A stretch of 64,000 bases of DNA from Casuarius casuarius (GCA_003342895.1 PTFA01000005.1:5237909-5301908), one strand, 5' to 3'; numbered from the stretch's first letter, positions 38,701 through 53,700 are shown. Program-made: numbers and translations. The notes: generated by a model not told the origin, from the letters alone.

Positions 38701-41700
38701 AGATCTAAGGAAAAAAAAGGATGAAAACACCAAATATTTGCANGGAAAAAAAAGGCAGCAGAGACGAATTAATAAACTGGTAAAAAGCCCTGACGTTATT
38801 AGATTCAAGCCTCTGTGCTATTCTTATTTCTATCCCTGGCAAGCAAAGCATTGACTTGGTCTGTTTCCATATCCTGAAGCAAGATTGCTCCTCTCAGTAG
38901 TAGGAAAAGAATCATTCCCTGCTCTTACAGACCTCATCTTCAGCAGTAAATCAGATTCATCTGGAGAGAAGATCTTAGGACAAGTACTAAAAGAACTAGA
39001 AGATGATTCCAGAACAAAGCCCAGCACCTGGGACAGAAAAAAAAAAAAAAAAANNNNNNNNNNNNNNNNNNNNNNNNNNNNNNNNNNNNNNNNNNNNNNN
39101 NNNNNNNNNNNNNNNNNNNNNNNNNNNNNNNNNNNNNNNNNNNNNNNNNNNNNNNNNNNNNNNNNNNNNNNNNNNNNNNNNNNNNNNNNNNNNNNNNNNN
39201 NNNNNNNNNNNNNNNNNNNNNNNNNNNNNNNNNNNNNNNNNNNNNNNNNNNNNNNNNNNNNNNNNNNNNNNNNNNNNNNNNNNNNNNNNNNNNNNNNNNN
39301 NNNNNNNNNNNNNNNNNNNNNNNNNNNNNNNNNNNNNNNNNNNNNNNNNNNNNNNNNNNNNNNNNNNNNNNNNNNNNNNNNNNNNNNNNNNNNNNNNNNN
39401 NNNNNNNNNNNNNNNNNNNNNNNNNNNNNNNNNNNNNNNNNNNNNNNNNNNNNNNNNNNNNNNNNNNNNNNNNNNNNNNNNNNNNNNNNNNNNNNNNNNN
39501 NNNNNNNNNNNNNNNNNNNNNNNNNNNNNNNNNNNNNNNNNNNNNNNNNNNNNNNNNNNNNNNNNNNNNNNNNNNNNNNNNNNNNNNNNNNNNNNNNNNN
39601 NNNNNNNNNNNNNNNNNNNNNNNNNNNNNNNNNNNNNNNNNNNNNNNNNNNNNNNNNNNNNNNNNNNNNNNNNNNNNNNNNNNNNNNNNNNNNNNNNNNN
39701 NNNNNNNNNNNNNNNNNNNNNNNNNNNNNNNNNNNNNNNNNNNNNNNNNNNNNNNNNNNNNNNNNNNNNNNNNNNNNNNNNNNNNNNNNNNNNNNNNNNN
39801 NNNNNNNNNNNNNNNNNNNNNNNNNNNNNNNNNNNNNNNNNNNNNNNNNNNNNNNNNNNNNNNNNNNNNNNNNNNNNNNNNNNNNNNNNNNNNNNNNNNN
39901 NNNNNNNNNNNNNNNNNNNNNNNNNNNNNNNNNNNNNNNNNNNNNNNNNNNNNNNNNNNNNNNNNNNNNAGCTAATTGTAGGACAGACCCAGAGGTCTGG
40001 GCTACACGTTTATCTGCAAAACCAACAACTGAATGTGTTAACTTCAAAGATGTGCAAATGTCCACTAGAACAAGTGAGCTGGCCAGGTCTGAAAAACTGT
40101 CTTCCTCCCCATCACTATCTCTTCCCCATGTTGGAAGAACGAGAAGACTCCTAGGGCATTTCAGAGCCTGGCATCTACCATTCCTTTGAAGATCATGGAA
40201 TTCAGTAATCAAAAGACAAGGACACAGAAGTACATCAGATTTTAAAACCTCAAACAATGGACAAGAACACCTTCATCACCATGAGAAAGACAGAGAGATC
40301 TATACCTAAGGGAAAATATTATACTGTTTTTAAAATGGAGCCAGACACCAGTGACTGAAGACCCTACTTGCTAAATACTCTATAGTTCATGCGTTCAGAT
40401 AAATACCTAGACAGAAAGGCACTATCACAGTGACAGACAATTTGATGGATGTGTTTAGAAACAAAGGCAAACACTTTCATTAAAAACCTTCTTACAACAT
40501 TCAAAAGTACTACATACCATTACTGCACAATTACTGCAGCATTTTTTTAAATGAAGGATGAGTAGACATTACCCAGCAAAGCTGCTAGACTAACATTTAC
40601 CTTGTTCTTTATTTTCCTGCGGATTTTCTTCAGCACTTTTTCCTCTGCTTTTGTCAGGGGCAGTTTAGTAGGGATTGGGTACCCCTCTGCTATCAGCGTC
40701 CTCTTCTCCTCCTCTGTCAAGATGAGTGGGCCGGTCCCCTGTAATTTCTGCAAGTGTCAAAGAAATGAAACAGTTGAACAGTAAGTGTACAGAGCCCTAG
40801 AGAAAAAGGTGTGAGGTAAGAGAGACAGCAGCTCTCCTGCTTCAGAGGGGACTCTGCCTACTACCACAGTAGCTCCTTGCAGATGGGGATGTATGGAAGG
40901 GTAACACCTTTTAGATAGGTTGCATTCAGAGACTGGACATTTGGGACAGGATTCCTTCAAAACAGTTCCTTTGGACCCAGATCTGCACACTGAAGCCAAC
41001 TCCCCTTGGTTCAAATGAGGAAAGAGACAAGTGAGAAGCGGTACTGAAAATCCCTCCCTAAAGACCACCAATTGCTCTCCACAACAGAAGGACAGTAGAA
41101 CAGATGCCAAGGACAGGAGACCCTAGGATGGTTGGGCTCTCATGCAAAACACAACCCATGATAAGAGAAGCCACATAACACTGTGCATCCCTGTCTTAAC
41201 TTAGAGGACAGGCACAGGCCACTGACTGTAAGAACAGAACAGACAAGTGAGCAAGAATTACTGGATCTGGAGTTGTGCAGAGATTAAAAAAAAAAAAGAA
41301 AAAGCTGGAAAAAGCCAGCCCAACTCACATGTGGCGCAGTCAGGAGAGGGGAATTGGAGAGCGCTGAAGCTGTACGTGATGTCACTTTAGCCGTGGCTTG
41401 TAGCTGGATTGGGCTTGAAGGAGGGAGAGACCTAGCTGGGCTCTGCCCACCCTCAGAGTCACTGCCATGGCTGCTGGGAGGTGTTGGAGGTAAATGCAGG
41501 GGATCCACTGCTGAATGGCAAGAGAGAAATACAACACAGGATTTTGAGGTGCTACTTCAAACTTCCACCAGAGCCACCACCACCACCCAGCTCCCAGAAG
41601 TAAGCCTGCTAGAAGACAGATCAAGTGGTAGCTCCAAAGGTTCTCAGAGCACGCAGATCTCCAAAGGAGAAATAAAAAGCAGCAGTGATCTTTAGGTTCA

Positions 41701-44700
41701 ACAGGCAGAGCAGAGCTCTGCATATCTGCTCCAGTCATTTCTCTCTACACTTGAGCTTCTTCTCAAATGCTTTGAGGTGGGAGTGTAACTCTCCAGTCCC
41801 AGTCCCCTATCCCTAGAAAGCAGCATTAGCAGAGAGGGCTCTGAACCAGTGTGCTTTATCTCCAAAATCAGTAGTCTTTTCTAACTTTGCTANGAATTAA
41901 ACAAGTATTTTTTTGAGAGCACACATCACATGCTAGGTGTTATGTGAACAGGGAGGAAAGAAATACTCTGCCTCCTAAAGTAACCTGACAGATTGGCATG
42001 ACTGAGAAGTACTAACAAACCAGTGACAGTGAAGGCTTTAATGTGCTGATGGAGCAGGTGCAGCACAGGTCACCACCACAGGAACTGCTCTCATATTGTG
42101 CTAGCCAGTGCCATGAGCAAACCTCTGCTGCACTTGCAGCCAAATGAACCTATGCTAGAATTGGCAATCCAAGCACTGCTTATGACCAAACAGGCCTGGA
42201 CCAAGAGAAACAGTGCAATGTCTCACCTATTTGAATTACTTGGGCAACTTAGCAGATGTCCAAAACTAAGTCATTATTTCTTTGATATAAATTTACAGCA
42301 ATCACAAGTGGGAGGAGGAAGATGAAGGGCTGGATTTGTCACCTTCCACTCCTTTTATGCATTGGGAATTTGAGTTGAAAAGATCAAATGGGTGGGGGGA
42401 AGGAGGAAAGAAGAAAAATAGTAACAAAAAACCTATTATACACGAGCTCCTTTTGGTTTAGCACCTCAACTCTAGCAGTTGTCAGAAGATGATACACACT
42501 AATAAGACGGGAAGGCCCTTAACGCTACAAACTCAGCAATCCTATCTATGCCCTGGGTCGAGATAAATTCTCCCTTNTCTCACCTGCTAAGCCTTTTGCT
42601 TCATTCCCTAGAGTAGTTATACTTATCTACATAAATAAATTCACTACCAAAACATCAAGTGTTCCTAACTGAGATGCAATTAGCTTCTCGAACTTCAGCC
42701 AAAATATTTGGTTCTTTCAAACTTTTCTTGGGTTAACAGATTACGTGTCACCACATTGTGTTATATTTCCAGGACAAGGATCATCTCTTCTCCTCCATCA
42801 TTTGCACATTACCTAGTCCAAAAGGACCCAGATGGCTCCTAAAAACTCCAGTAAAACAAACGGATCTGTTTTTAGCATATTAACTTTTAGTTTCATATAC
42901 ACTCACATCCTTGCTTTCCTATCACAAGACAAAGTGATCAAAACAGAAAAGTTTCCACTTACGCTCTTCATAATTTCTACCCCTCATTAAAGTCCCCACA
43001 AATTCATCTCTTTTCTAGCCTAAATAATCCCACACTTTAAGGATTCAAGCTCCCTCAAGCAACTGTATAATTGTTAACAAGCTGCAGACAAAAAAGGGAT
43101 CATTTTCTTTGTGAGGAGCATGGAAGAAAAATGTATAAATAGGTCAGACAGAGGCTGGTTTCTTTAGCAGCCTGAGTCCAATCCCTAGAAGGTAAGGGCT
43201 TCAGCCTAAAGATTAACATGGAGAACAAGGAAGCCAAATATTTAATCAGAGTAAAGTATGTTCATTCTGCATTCTGGTCATCTTTGGTACATCTTGGTTG
43301 GTAATTAACAGACCTTCCTTAGAAGACAGGTTCAGGAACTGATCCACTTCATGTGGCTCCAATTTAATCTCTGGAAGAACCTTCTGGCTCAGTGGTTTCA
43401 TCTAGAAAAGAGAAAATAACAGTCTGAGAACTCAAAGCCGCACATCTTAAAACCTTAACAGAATGATACAAGGATGACTTCTCCATAAACGGAGAGATTT
43501 CCTTCTCCTCTTGCTCTGCTACAAGCAAAGCTTTAATTGCTTCTCCACACAATTTGTTAAGCCAGGCAAGAGAGAATACTGCCCTGACTACTCTTGCTGT
43601 GGCTTTTCTTACTACTATATTTAGCTAAATAAAAGATTATGCCTCAGAGATGACATTTCAGACTGAAAGCTAGCATGCAACCCACTCAAATCACTTCTCT
43701 TAGCAACAGCTGCCGCTAGGATTTGCCCGACCGCCTGGTCAGTTTGAGCAGAGAGAAAATGCTCCATGCAGTGGGTGAGAATCAGAGGCCACCAGGGGCA
43801 GAGGAGGAGGGCTGCATCCCTGAATATAGAGAGAGTTGTCACCTGGGAGTGAGATCAAGGTGCCTGTCACTAACCATTCAATTATCAGACCCAAATTTAA
43901 TTCACAATGTGGGAGAGCAGGAGTAGGGACTGCCACAGCTGACCGAAGTTCAGAGGACAACTGGCTTGCCCTACTGACAGGCCTGCGGTGCCAGGTTGCC
44001 AAGCCCTTAGCCAGAGTTTGCCTCGCTCCTGAATGCTGCAGTCGCAGGCCTGAGGAAGTCAGTCTGGCATCAGCATGCTTGGCGCAGCCAAAATCTCTCT
44101 TAATAGCCTGTGTAAATAATCCATGTAATGGCAGTGAGCCACCAGTTAGTCTCAAGATACCCTCTTTGCAATATTATGACATCCCAACCTATTGCAAGAT
44201 CACACACTGGGGACGGCATATTCAGACTACGAGAGGATTATGGGAAAGTCATGTTTCTTTTTTTTTTTTAAGTTTCTCATAAAATTATTTCTGTTGCACA
44301 TATTTCTGATCCACAACCAAGTGGGAACGTTTATTGTCAGCATAGCCTAACTCCACCCTGACTGGCCTGATATCATACCCTGGGGACTGAGAACAGTCAC
44401 ACTTTTTCCTCCACTGATGAGGAGCTCTGGGTAGCCATCAGCTGCTGCAGTTTATCCTCTTTAGCCCAAACACATTCAAGCCAAGCCCTTGTGAAAGCCC
44501 ACTGGCTGCTCCAGCTGTGGTCAGAAAGGCATCACAAATGTTCCTTAATAGACAGGCTGGTTTGGAAGCAGCAGCAGTTCAAAACATCAGAACTTGACAG
44601 ATCTGGCAGAAGTGACTTAGTAGGCAAATAGGGAAACTCTCCAGTCATTTCAAATGAGGAGTCTCACTCTGATTAGGGGCAGGCACAGCAGCACTAAAGC

Positions 44701-47700
44701 AACTCATTAGTAAGGACATTGAGTTTGTCACAGACTCAGCAGGACAAATGGGTTAGTCAGTCCCGGTGGGACTGGTTCATAAAAGACTCTTTAAATGTTT
44801 TCAGAAACACATTAGCCTCAGGCTTTGGCACCATCTAGCATAAAAGAGAAAGCTGTGCATCCAGCAATTAATACCTGAATATACAGACATGTCTTTTGAA
44901 ACATAAGCTCTTACAGCAGTAGTGGGCCACCAGCAAACATAAAGAAATGCTAAAGCAGACTGCAGTGTGCACCCTGAATTGAAAAGCATTGGCACCAAGG
45001 AGGCTATGCTGGTATGCTGAGCCTTAGGAGAATCTGTGTCTAATTGTGCAGGGAGGAGAACAGAAAGTCTGCAAGTACCATGCCATCAGTCTGTAGCTCA
45101 GGTTGTTCTCCCTCCAGCGATGTGGCCGTGACAGTGAGACTGACAGAGGGAGTAAGGCCTGCTGTCTCGCACAACACTGCCTCAGTCTTTATTGCAGGTG
45201 GAGGCAGCTCGGTACCCAAACACCATTCCTCATTTTCCAGATCACCTGCCAAGGAAGGAAATTGGACACCACGTGTTTAGGTCAGAGACAGACAGAATAC
45301 AAATGAAAATAATGTCATCCCTCCTCCAGAGAAGGGAAACAAACACAGAAGGCATTTCAGTCTATCAGCAAAACTCTGCCCTTACTATCCAGCTCTCAGT
45401 CAATGCAGACAACTGTGCCATTTCAGGGCTATAACCTAATCCTAGCCTCAGGACACAGAGAGGAGTAGTGAGGAAAGACACAGAGCACTAATCACTGTAC
45501 ATTGCCAAAAGCTGCTAACACGTAGCGGAACAAGACTAAACAAGCCATCGGATAAAGCAGCCTGGGAGCCATGTTCTACACACATTAACACCTGCTGTCT
45601 CAGTTTTATTCCTCATTGCAGAGGTAGCATTTAGCCAGACTTCTGCTCCTTCTACTGCTTGCAATCGTCAAATAGCTGGAAAGGTTAATTATACTTTTTA
45701 AGAACAAAGAGGATTTTTCACTCTCTCAAATTCAAGATTTTCCCCCCAAGGATTCATTCATTAAGTATTAAAGAAGGTAATGGCTTTGATGATTTCATAG
45801 AAGCACCAGTGTCATGGTGATCATGCTAATTTCCTCCCCAGAGCATCTGGGAGTCACAGCACAGGATGCATATTTTGACTGGCAGCAATGAAACCTGCAT
45901 CATGTGTTGGCAGAATTATCCCGAAGACCCACGTACTGCAATCACTAATCAGCAGAAAGTCGTGCAGCTTTTCACTGGACAAAGATGAAGCCTTTGTCTT
46001 GTACCATCACGAACTGGAAGAACATGAGTACAGTAAGCTGTTTGCTCCCAATTTGCATTCATCAAACAGCCACTGAGGAGACAGATGTTTGGCTTGCCCA
46101 AAAGGGAGATGCTCTCCTGGGTCTAAAATAGGACAGAGGAACAAGAACTCGGAAAGATTCAACGTTTAAAATAGCTCCACAAGGTTACTAACAGACCCAT
46201 TTTTTACTGTGCAGATGCACAGATGAGTTTTGGCTGTTGCAATTCTGCCTTAAAAAAACCCCAAGTCTATTGCTAGAGTTCAGTAGTGTAAGACCTTCTT
46301 CTCTCCTGTACGAGTGTACCCTACAGCAGCTGTACTGCATTCCAGTGGCGAACACCACAATCCTCGGTCATGCCTTGGTAATAGTTGTGAGGGGCACGTT
46401 CCATAAACCGAGCAGTTGCAATCCAAGAACAAACATATGTAAGAGAAGAGTGTTGATCTCTTTCAGTGCTCTCTTTCCTACCTTCAAACGTGGTATTTAC
46501 TTCACATATGCAATGAAAGCAGAGAGGAAGGACATTCACAAACGTAAGTACGGCTAGTGCACAGCAACACAGCCTTGAATTAACTGCAGGCTGCATCAAC
46601 ACCATGGGAGGCAGCGTGCAGAATCACCTCACTCGGCACTGAAATGCAGCCACATGGTGCCACAAACAGCCTAGAAAGGTGATAAAGGACCCTTGCACAT
46701 CTGACCGTATCGAGATGGTGAGATGTCACCAGAGTTCAGCTGCAAACAGGTAACCAAAGCAAGAACAAGCTGACAGCTTCCACGCTTCTGTTGTCTATTG
46801 CTGTTAAGACCACACGCACATACGGCGCACNGGCACTGGCTAGGGGCTGAGCGACGGGAAGAAGTATGTACATCTCCAGTGCTAGTAATTACTTTGCGGT
46901 GGGACATAACCTCTGCTGCTGGCAAGGAAAGAGGTAATTTGAGCAAAGACACACCAAGGAATTAAAAATGAAAATATATATCCTGTAATCAGAAGCTTCA
47001 GAACAGCAAGCCCAGTTCTGCCACAACAAGTAACAGTACAGCAAGGGCTAAGCACCATATTTAAGTTTCAGGAAGGCTTACTCCTGAAGCTTTCTGGGAA
47101 ACATAGAAATACAAAAATAGAAGTATTTACCAAAAAAAGAGGTAGTATTGTCTAAATATTAGCTCAGGGGAGAGGACATTGCTCTCTTTCCACCCTCCCT
47201 GTCCCTCTCAAACACAAGAACGCAGTTCCCTCCCTACTGACTGCAATGAAATATTCAGATCGGNGGACTCCCTCTAGCTTGCTGTGCATAGATCATTCAG
47301 ATAAGACCTTTAAAGTGGTATCTTTGCCTGCAAACCCATAATCCCTTGGCAATGCAACTTTCAAAAGTTTGTTTGGATAACTTCTGCCAAAACCTCCCCC
47401 GCACTGTGTTGTGCTGTGCCTCCACTTGTTGCTTCCCTCACCTCTGGGCTGAGCTATATTGTGGCAGTGCTATCATGTATAATCTACTTTAGACTCCCTT
47501 TGGGAGGGAAGACTCCACACAAATGAGAGTTATCAGCAAACCAAGTACTCAGCCCTGAACTTTCCAAAATTTGTATCATTATACAAGTAGAACAGAAAGC
47601 TAGTCATGGGTGCCCAGCGAAACAGGGCATGACCGCTAAGGCCGTGTTTCGGGATGTTTATCATCTCTAATCCCCAGACTCACAAGGGTTCAGCTGCTAT

Positions 47701-50700
47701 AACAGAGCAAGATATGCAAGCCTTCAACTGATCATTTTACTCCACTGGAAGCTGACTTTGTTGATTACCCTGCAGTCACCACTTAGATCTGCACACACTA
47801 CTTTGAGTTATTCTAGGCATTAAAGCCAGTCTAACCAGTTCATGGGATTATGGATGGTTTTAGAGATAGCAACATGCTGTATTTAACACTGAGACTACTT
47901 TGAAGAACTGCATCCAGCTCTTTTTTTGACATGGCCTCTTATATATGCANGGTGACAGCTGTCATTCCAGATGAACAACCCCATGAAAAGAAGGGACGGA
48001 GCAACGTGTTGACTGAATCTCACCCTGACACTCTCCTCTCCCCATCTTTCCCAAGCCAGTGATACACATGCACTATCACAGTCAGAGCTGTGCAACAATT
48101 TTCTTTCCTTTGGATGCATTCGAGTTTCTGAACTCGCCGGGGATCTCTTCCAGATAGGACTCCAAGAGAGCTACAGTAACATTTCCCACTCTTCTTCCTC
48201 CTCTTCCTGAGCACAGTCTGTTGACATTATTTTAAAATTATTTTTAATTTATTCTTACAATAGTCCGTAAGACCCTTAGTCTGCTGTGCCAGGCACTGTA
48301 CTAGCAGAATAAAGTGGCAGTCCTTGCCCCAAGCCCCTTGAGAAGGCTGCACAAAACCAGGCACATTCAGGCAAAAAGCCGGGGGGGGGAAGACACATAT
48401 AAAGGTGACTACAGAATATTGGTCATACCAACAGGGAGAGCACAGCCTTTAGGACAACAGTATTTCTGATGGAGTGGTCTGAAGAGGAACGAAGAGACAG
48501 GTTTTACGGTAGGATGAGAACAAGCAAGAAGGTGCACACAAAATACTGAAATGAAAGGCAGTGGAAACTGGCCCAAAAGGCCCACTGAAGAGAAGTGACG
48601 TCTCCAAACCAAATGAGATATGACGTGGAAAGAGTGGGGTCTAGAAATCAAAGACAAGTAGTTTATAATTGACATGATTCAGGCAGAACAGCAGGAGAAT
48701 TGAGACAGAGTCCAAAACAACAGGGTAAGAAAGTGACCTTGGTGACTATATTCTAGATGGATATGAATAGGGCAATATTATATTGCCAAGGTCGGACAAA
48801 ATACATTGCAAATGATTCATATACAAGAAAAGAAAGCCTGAACAAGAGATTTATACAAGTGGCTAGGAAAATCACCATCCTAGAGATGGCCACCTTGGCT
48901 GTTACAAACTAAACAGATAGATAAATAAATCTCTTCTCAGGCTTTGAAACCCTGGCTTCCAAAGTTCACTGTTATACAAATGATACTAGCTGCTAGCCCC
49001 CTTCACCAGCCAAAATGTCCTGTGAACTTCAGAGCTCTATTGTGCAACAACACTTCAAATAAGAAATATTCCCCGTCACCTACCCTTTCACAAGTTCATG
49101 AATACTGGGCATTTTGGGACTATCGAATGTGTCACTGAAGCAGTCCACACAGTGCTTGGCATAATCGTGGCTAGAGCTTGTATGTACAATGCACTAGCAC
49201 TGTTAAACTGCACATATATTAACACTGAAAAGCACCCAGGTATTAAGAAATACCTGCAAAGGTTTAATTCAGGGTGCTTTTGCACATTATATACATTTAA
49301 AAAATGAACTTGTCATAATAATGTGTTCGTACAATTTGCCTGCAAAACCTGTGCCTCACCCAACATGCAGCATGTATGGGGCTCCCTCCACCAAGTAGCT
49401 AAAACATGTCCTGTTATTCTCATTGCCTCACTTCTCCTTTACTATAGACAATTCAAATTCTGCTCCTACAGAGCTGTTTAACTCCCTGCTAGCGTGGAAT
49501 CGAAATGCTTCACCAATCTGAATGAACCTCTTTCCACAGTGCTTCTGGGGATTCAATTGAGCCACGGAGAGATTAAGGCCAAAAAGTATGCAGTAACTTA
49601 AAATGGCCAACTGGAGACATCTCAAATTGGACTTTTCAGATGATCTAGCACTGCTGCTATACTTTACATCGTCAAAATATAGTTTGCATTGAGTTCAGGT
49701 ACAGCTGCGAGCATCTAGTGCTTCTGCAAGTCAAACGTTAGAATTTCAAATCAAGCATCCAAAAATACAATTCATCACAACAATGGAGAGTTTGTGACAC
49801 GTATCTAAGATTTTCTGTGGCCAAGACCAAAATTACATTTATCTGAATGGCTTTTATGTGCTGCTTTTGCCATTAAACTTGCCTCCCTTCTCCTCTACTC
49901 TCGTTTAGCATGCATCTTCCACCTTCTTTCCACCTGGAACTGGAGCGGGAGGGAAAACAAAAAACAGCAAACCACAGTTGGTATTTTCATGCTTTGCTAA
50001 AAAGGTATGCATCAGGCCCCATTTCTGTGAAAATTAGTCAAAACTCTCCTATGGAGCTCTCATGTAACTGCCAGGTGTTGAAATAAGAAGACAGGTTTCT
50101 TCTTTTTCTCAGAACAAAAAAATTTGAGGCTGTGGTTTAAACTGCGTAATGGTAACTCAGAGAAAGGGACAGAACTGCTTTTAACACTCAGATTTGCTTA
50201 AAAGGCTGTAAAAGCCTACCAAATTATGGCAGAATTGTTATCTATTTCTGCGTTCACTACAAAGCACTTACATATATAAACAGTCTCTTACGTGTACAAT
50301 GTGCGGCTTTCTGGGATACTCATATTTCTCTGAAGAATGCAACATTTTGCTTTTTTCCTTGTTTCACACCATAATATGGGAAAGCAGGGGAGGAAAAGGG
50401 GACAATAAAGCTAAAATGCTTACTTAAACTGACAGCTTTCTTCACAGTGTCCAAGTTCCCAACTGGTGTTGCTTTCTGTTTTTTAAATTATTTACTTCTA
50501 CTAAACATCATGCTTTGCTCTTTCAAGACCAGTTCTCCAATCCCACCCAACACACCACCTCCCTTCCAGTAGNAAAAAAAAAAAAAAGGAAGAATTTCTC
50601 CAATATTGACCAATTTTCACTCTCTCTTACAGACACACTGAGAAGCAGAGCTTACAAAATACCTAAAGAGACCTCCCTTACTCCCCTTATGCAGCTCAGC

Positions 50701-53700
50701 ACTATTCATTAAAGAATTTAATGGATGCACTTTTTGCACAGATAGCCAATTTACATCAGCAACTTGCTGTGTATATTTAAACAGGTGAAATTAGAGATGC
50801 CCTTTACATCTTTTTCCCCCTCGCTCAAGCAAAGAGAATGCAACCATTCAGAGACAAGGCAATTTTCACCTTTCTTTTCCCGCAGTGTAAAGAAAGATGG
50901 CACCACTAGGCAAACCCACCCACACGAAGGATGTGCCACTGAATGTACCCTTGAAATGAAACAAATAAAACAAAAGACAAAACAAAACAACAAAAAAACC
51001 AACCCATACCACCATGCTAGATTATAATCACACAGAAAACAGATGTATGCAGTGCATGTCATCGAAAATAAGCCTGCAAGCGTAACTTATAAAAGCATTC
51101 AGGGATATCTTCATCTCACCATAGCAACACCTCAGAGCCAGAGCGTCCTGCACCGGGCCGGTACAGAATGCAATGACAGTCATTGCCCCCGNGAAGTTCA
51201 CCGTCCCAGCAGCAGATAAAACAGGTAGCTGGAGAAAGATAAATCAGGGAACCTAAGGAGGCAACAAGAGACTACGAGTCCTAGTGACATACAGAGGTAT
51301 CAGAAGAGTCATCTCTGGACAAGGTACTTCAAGAACTTCTCTAATGATTCAAACTCTCCCTCAACCAAGCATATCTAAATAATCTGCCTCTTTGGCTACA
51401 TCATGGATTTTAGAAATAGGGCTCCTTTTGCTCTGTGACAGACCCTATACTGCCACCATGAACCACTGGGCTGGCATACACAGCCCACAGGGCCTGTCTT
51501 CCAGAGATCGCCTTTCCTTCACCCCTTAAAGCTGTTAGCACAGCCAGCTTTCACTCCGTGTCTAATCCCAGGTCCTGATGGCCACGCAGCCACTTCCTGG
51601 ACAGCCNCGCCACGTGCAGCGGCAGGCAGGCTCAGGCTCTGCTCGCCACGTGTCAATGAGACGCTCTGAATCAGAGATGGCACTTCAACTCACAAACGCC
51701 CACGTTTGCAAAGCTGTACTTTGGACAAGTGCTCGGCCCTTGCCCGGACCCTACCGTGGAGGTCACTGTCCCTCACATGGCTTGTGGCATGATCCAAGGA
51801 CCCCCGCGAGGGTCTACAGTGCAGAGAAATACTGCAGACTGGAAACCGACTAACAGCAGGAGGGAAACGCCTCCGGTAAGAGGCTCACAACTTTGCTGCA
51901 GGGGAACTGGCTCCCTGCTCGCCCCTTTGGAAGAAATACCCCACCGTGAGCTGAAAAGAGCCTCTGCTCTCTTAAAGATGATGGGCACGGTGCTGGACGT
52001 GCCACTTGCAGGAAAGTATGACATCCACAGCTCAGCAGCCTGAGCCTCCTCCAGCCTCTGAAAGGCAAGCTGGCCATTTCTGGAGAAATAACTGCTTCCT
52101 TGTCTCCCTCCTGGTCTTGCACGGTCCCCGGTGCCCAGCTCCGCACTCGCTGGCCTCACGTAACACCCACGGGCAGACAGAAGCCCCCTTTATCGTGCCT
52201 GAAACGTAAAACTCCGCCGCCACCCCACCTCTCCTCCTCGAGGTGAGAGAGCCTGCATTCATCGGCAAACAGCTTCTTTTTACATACAGATTTCCAGATG
52301 GCATGCCCCCCTCCCCGCACGCGCACACACGCCCACCGCCACCACTGCAAATAATGAAACCCAAGCCCTCGGAGCCGGCTTGACAAAGAGGGTACTGTCT
52401 GACTACTAAACACTGGGGTCCTTTTTAAACTGCCAGGAAGGGAAAATTAAATAAAGGGAAAAAAGATGAGTGACAGTGATATACAGCCATCACAACACAC
52501 AGCAAAAGTAGCCTTTCTGCTAACAAAGGATCGCCAGTCGTACCTGTCTTTCCCCTTTTAGCGGCACAGAATCCATCTAAAACTAACAGATTATTTTTAT
52601 CATCATCATCCAAGGTAGCGAGATAGAAACAGGGAAACACTGTTCCTCCCATACCTAAATGAAGCAGAGTCAATGCCCTCTTTCTGNGGAGAATTTGACA
52701 GTTTTTTTCAGAATCATCTTCTCACATAAACCCAGTTCGGAAACGTCGCAGGGTCACAGACTCCTGTTTAGCCCTTCTTCAGCTTGAGACCTTACCCAAG
52801 TACAGCTGTCAGCTAGGATAAAACTCCTTGATGTTTTTAATTATTTTGCTTAGAGGGGGGGAGAAAAAAAAGAAAGTGATTTTTATAGCGTCACCTTTTA
52901 CGTATGCAGGAGTCACATGCTGAAACAGAGGCAAGCACCCCTGCCTCAGTCACAGAACCGATGTTTCAAAAAGGAGCTTTCATTGCCTCCACAGATCAGT
53001 TGCTGCCTGACAAGAAACTACTCGGAGAACCAGAAACAGCGATAGAAGAGGAGAAATTCAGGCCTTCCAATCACTGCAACTCGTATGTAGGCTTCCCCCT
53101 CTCTTTTCCAAGCAAAGTACAGTTTGTACTGACAGGGAGGTCAGTTTATGAAGAAAGAGAAAGAGCATTTGATATAGTGGCAAGAGGCATGGAGGTGTTA
53201 ACTTGGATTTACAGCCTCAACACTTGAGACTATAAAAAGCCCTATAAAAGGTTATGATTTTTTTTTTAAGATATGTGAAAATTATCCACAGAAACATTAC
53301 GTTCAACTAAAATGGTTCTCTCTCATCCTTCTGAATTTTTCTCCCCACACCCCATGTGGGTGCTGTGAAGACCTATCCACATTACAGCTGCAGTCAGGCT
53401 TTGACGCACGTTAAAAGGACTTGATGCTCACGGCAGATAACTAGGCGAACATGAACTCCTAGTGCAACATGACGAATGAGATCACCGCTTCCCGAAACAG
53501 CAGAACGGGAAGTGGGAGGAGTGTTCCCCAAATATTCATCATTAGCAGAACTATTCCTGGGAAATCAGCTCCTGTGTTCACTCTGCACAAAGTTTTCAAA
53601 GGGTTTAGAAAGGAGCTGCAAGAAAGCTTGGTGTCTAGAAGGGATGCCATATAGGGAAACACCAAAGCAACTCAGTTCTTTTAAACTGTATCCAAGCAGA

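Larger units (their letters stand above)
38705..40600 (-). other. CREB3L2: CREB3L2 intron 6
   Basis: Bounded by GTAAAT and tccttag. Nearly half is an assembly gap, so its true length is unknown. No exon seen in the visible part. Confidence 0.9.

Noticed and set aside
38830..40257. Frames of 383 to 475 codons across the second N gap
   Set aside because: They exist only because Ns contain no stops. The flanking peptides match nothing and lie in CREB3L2 intron 6.
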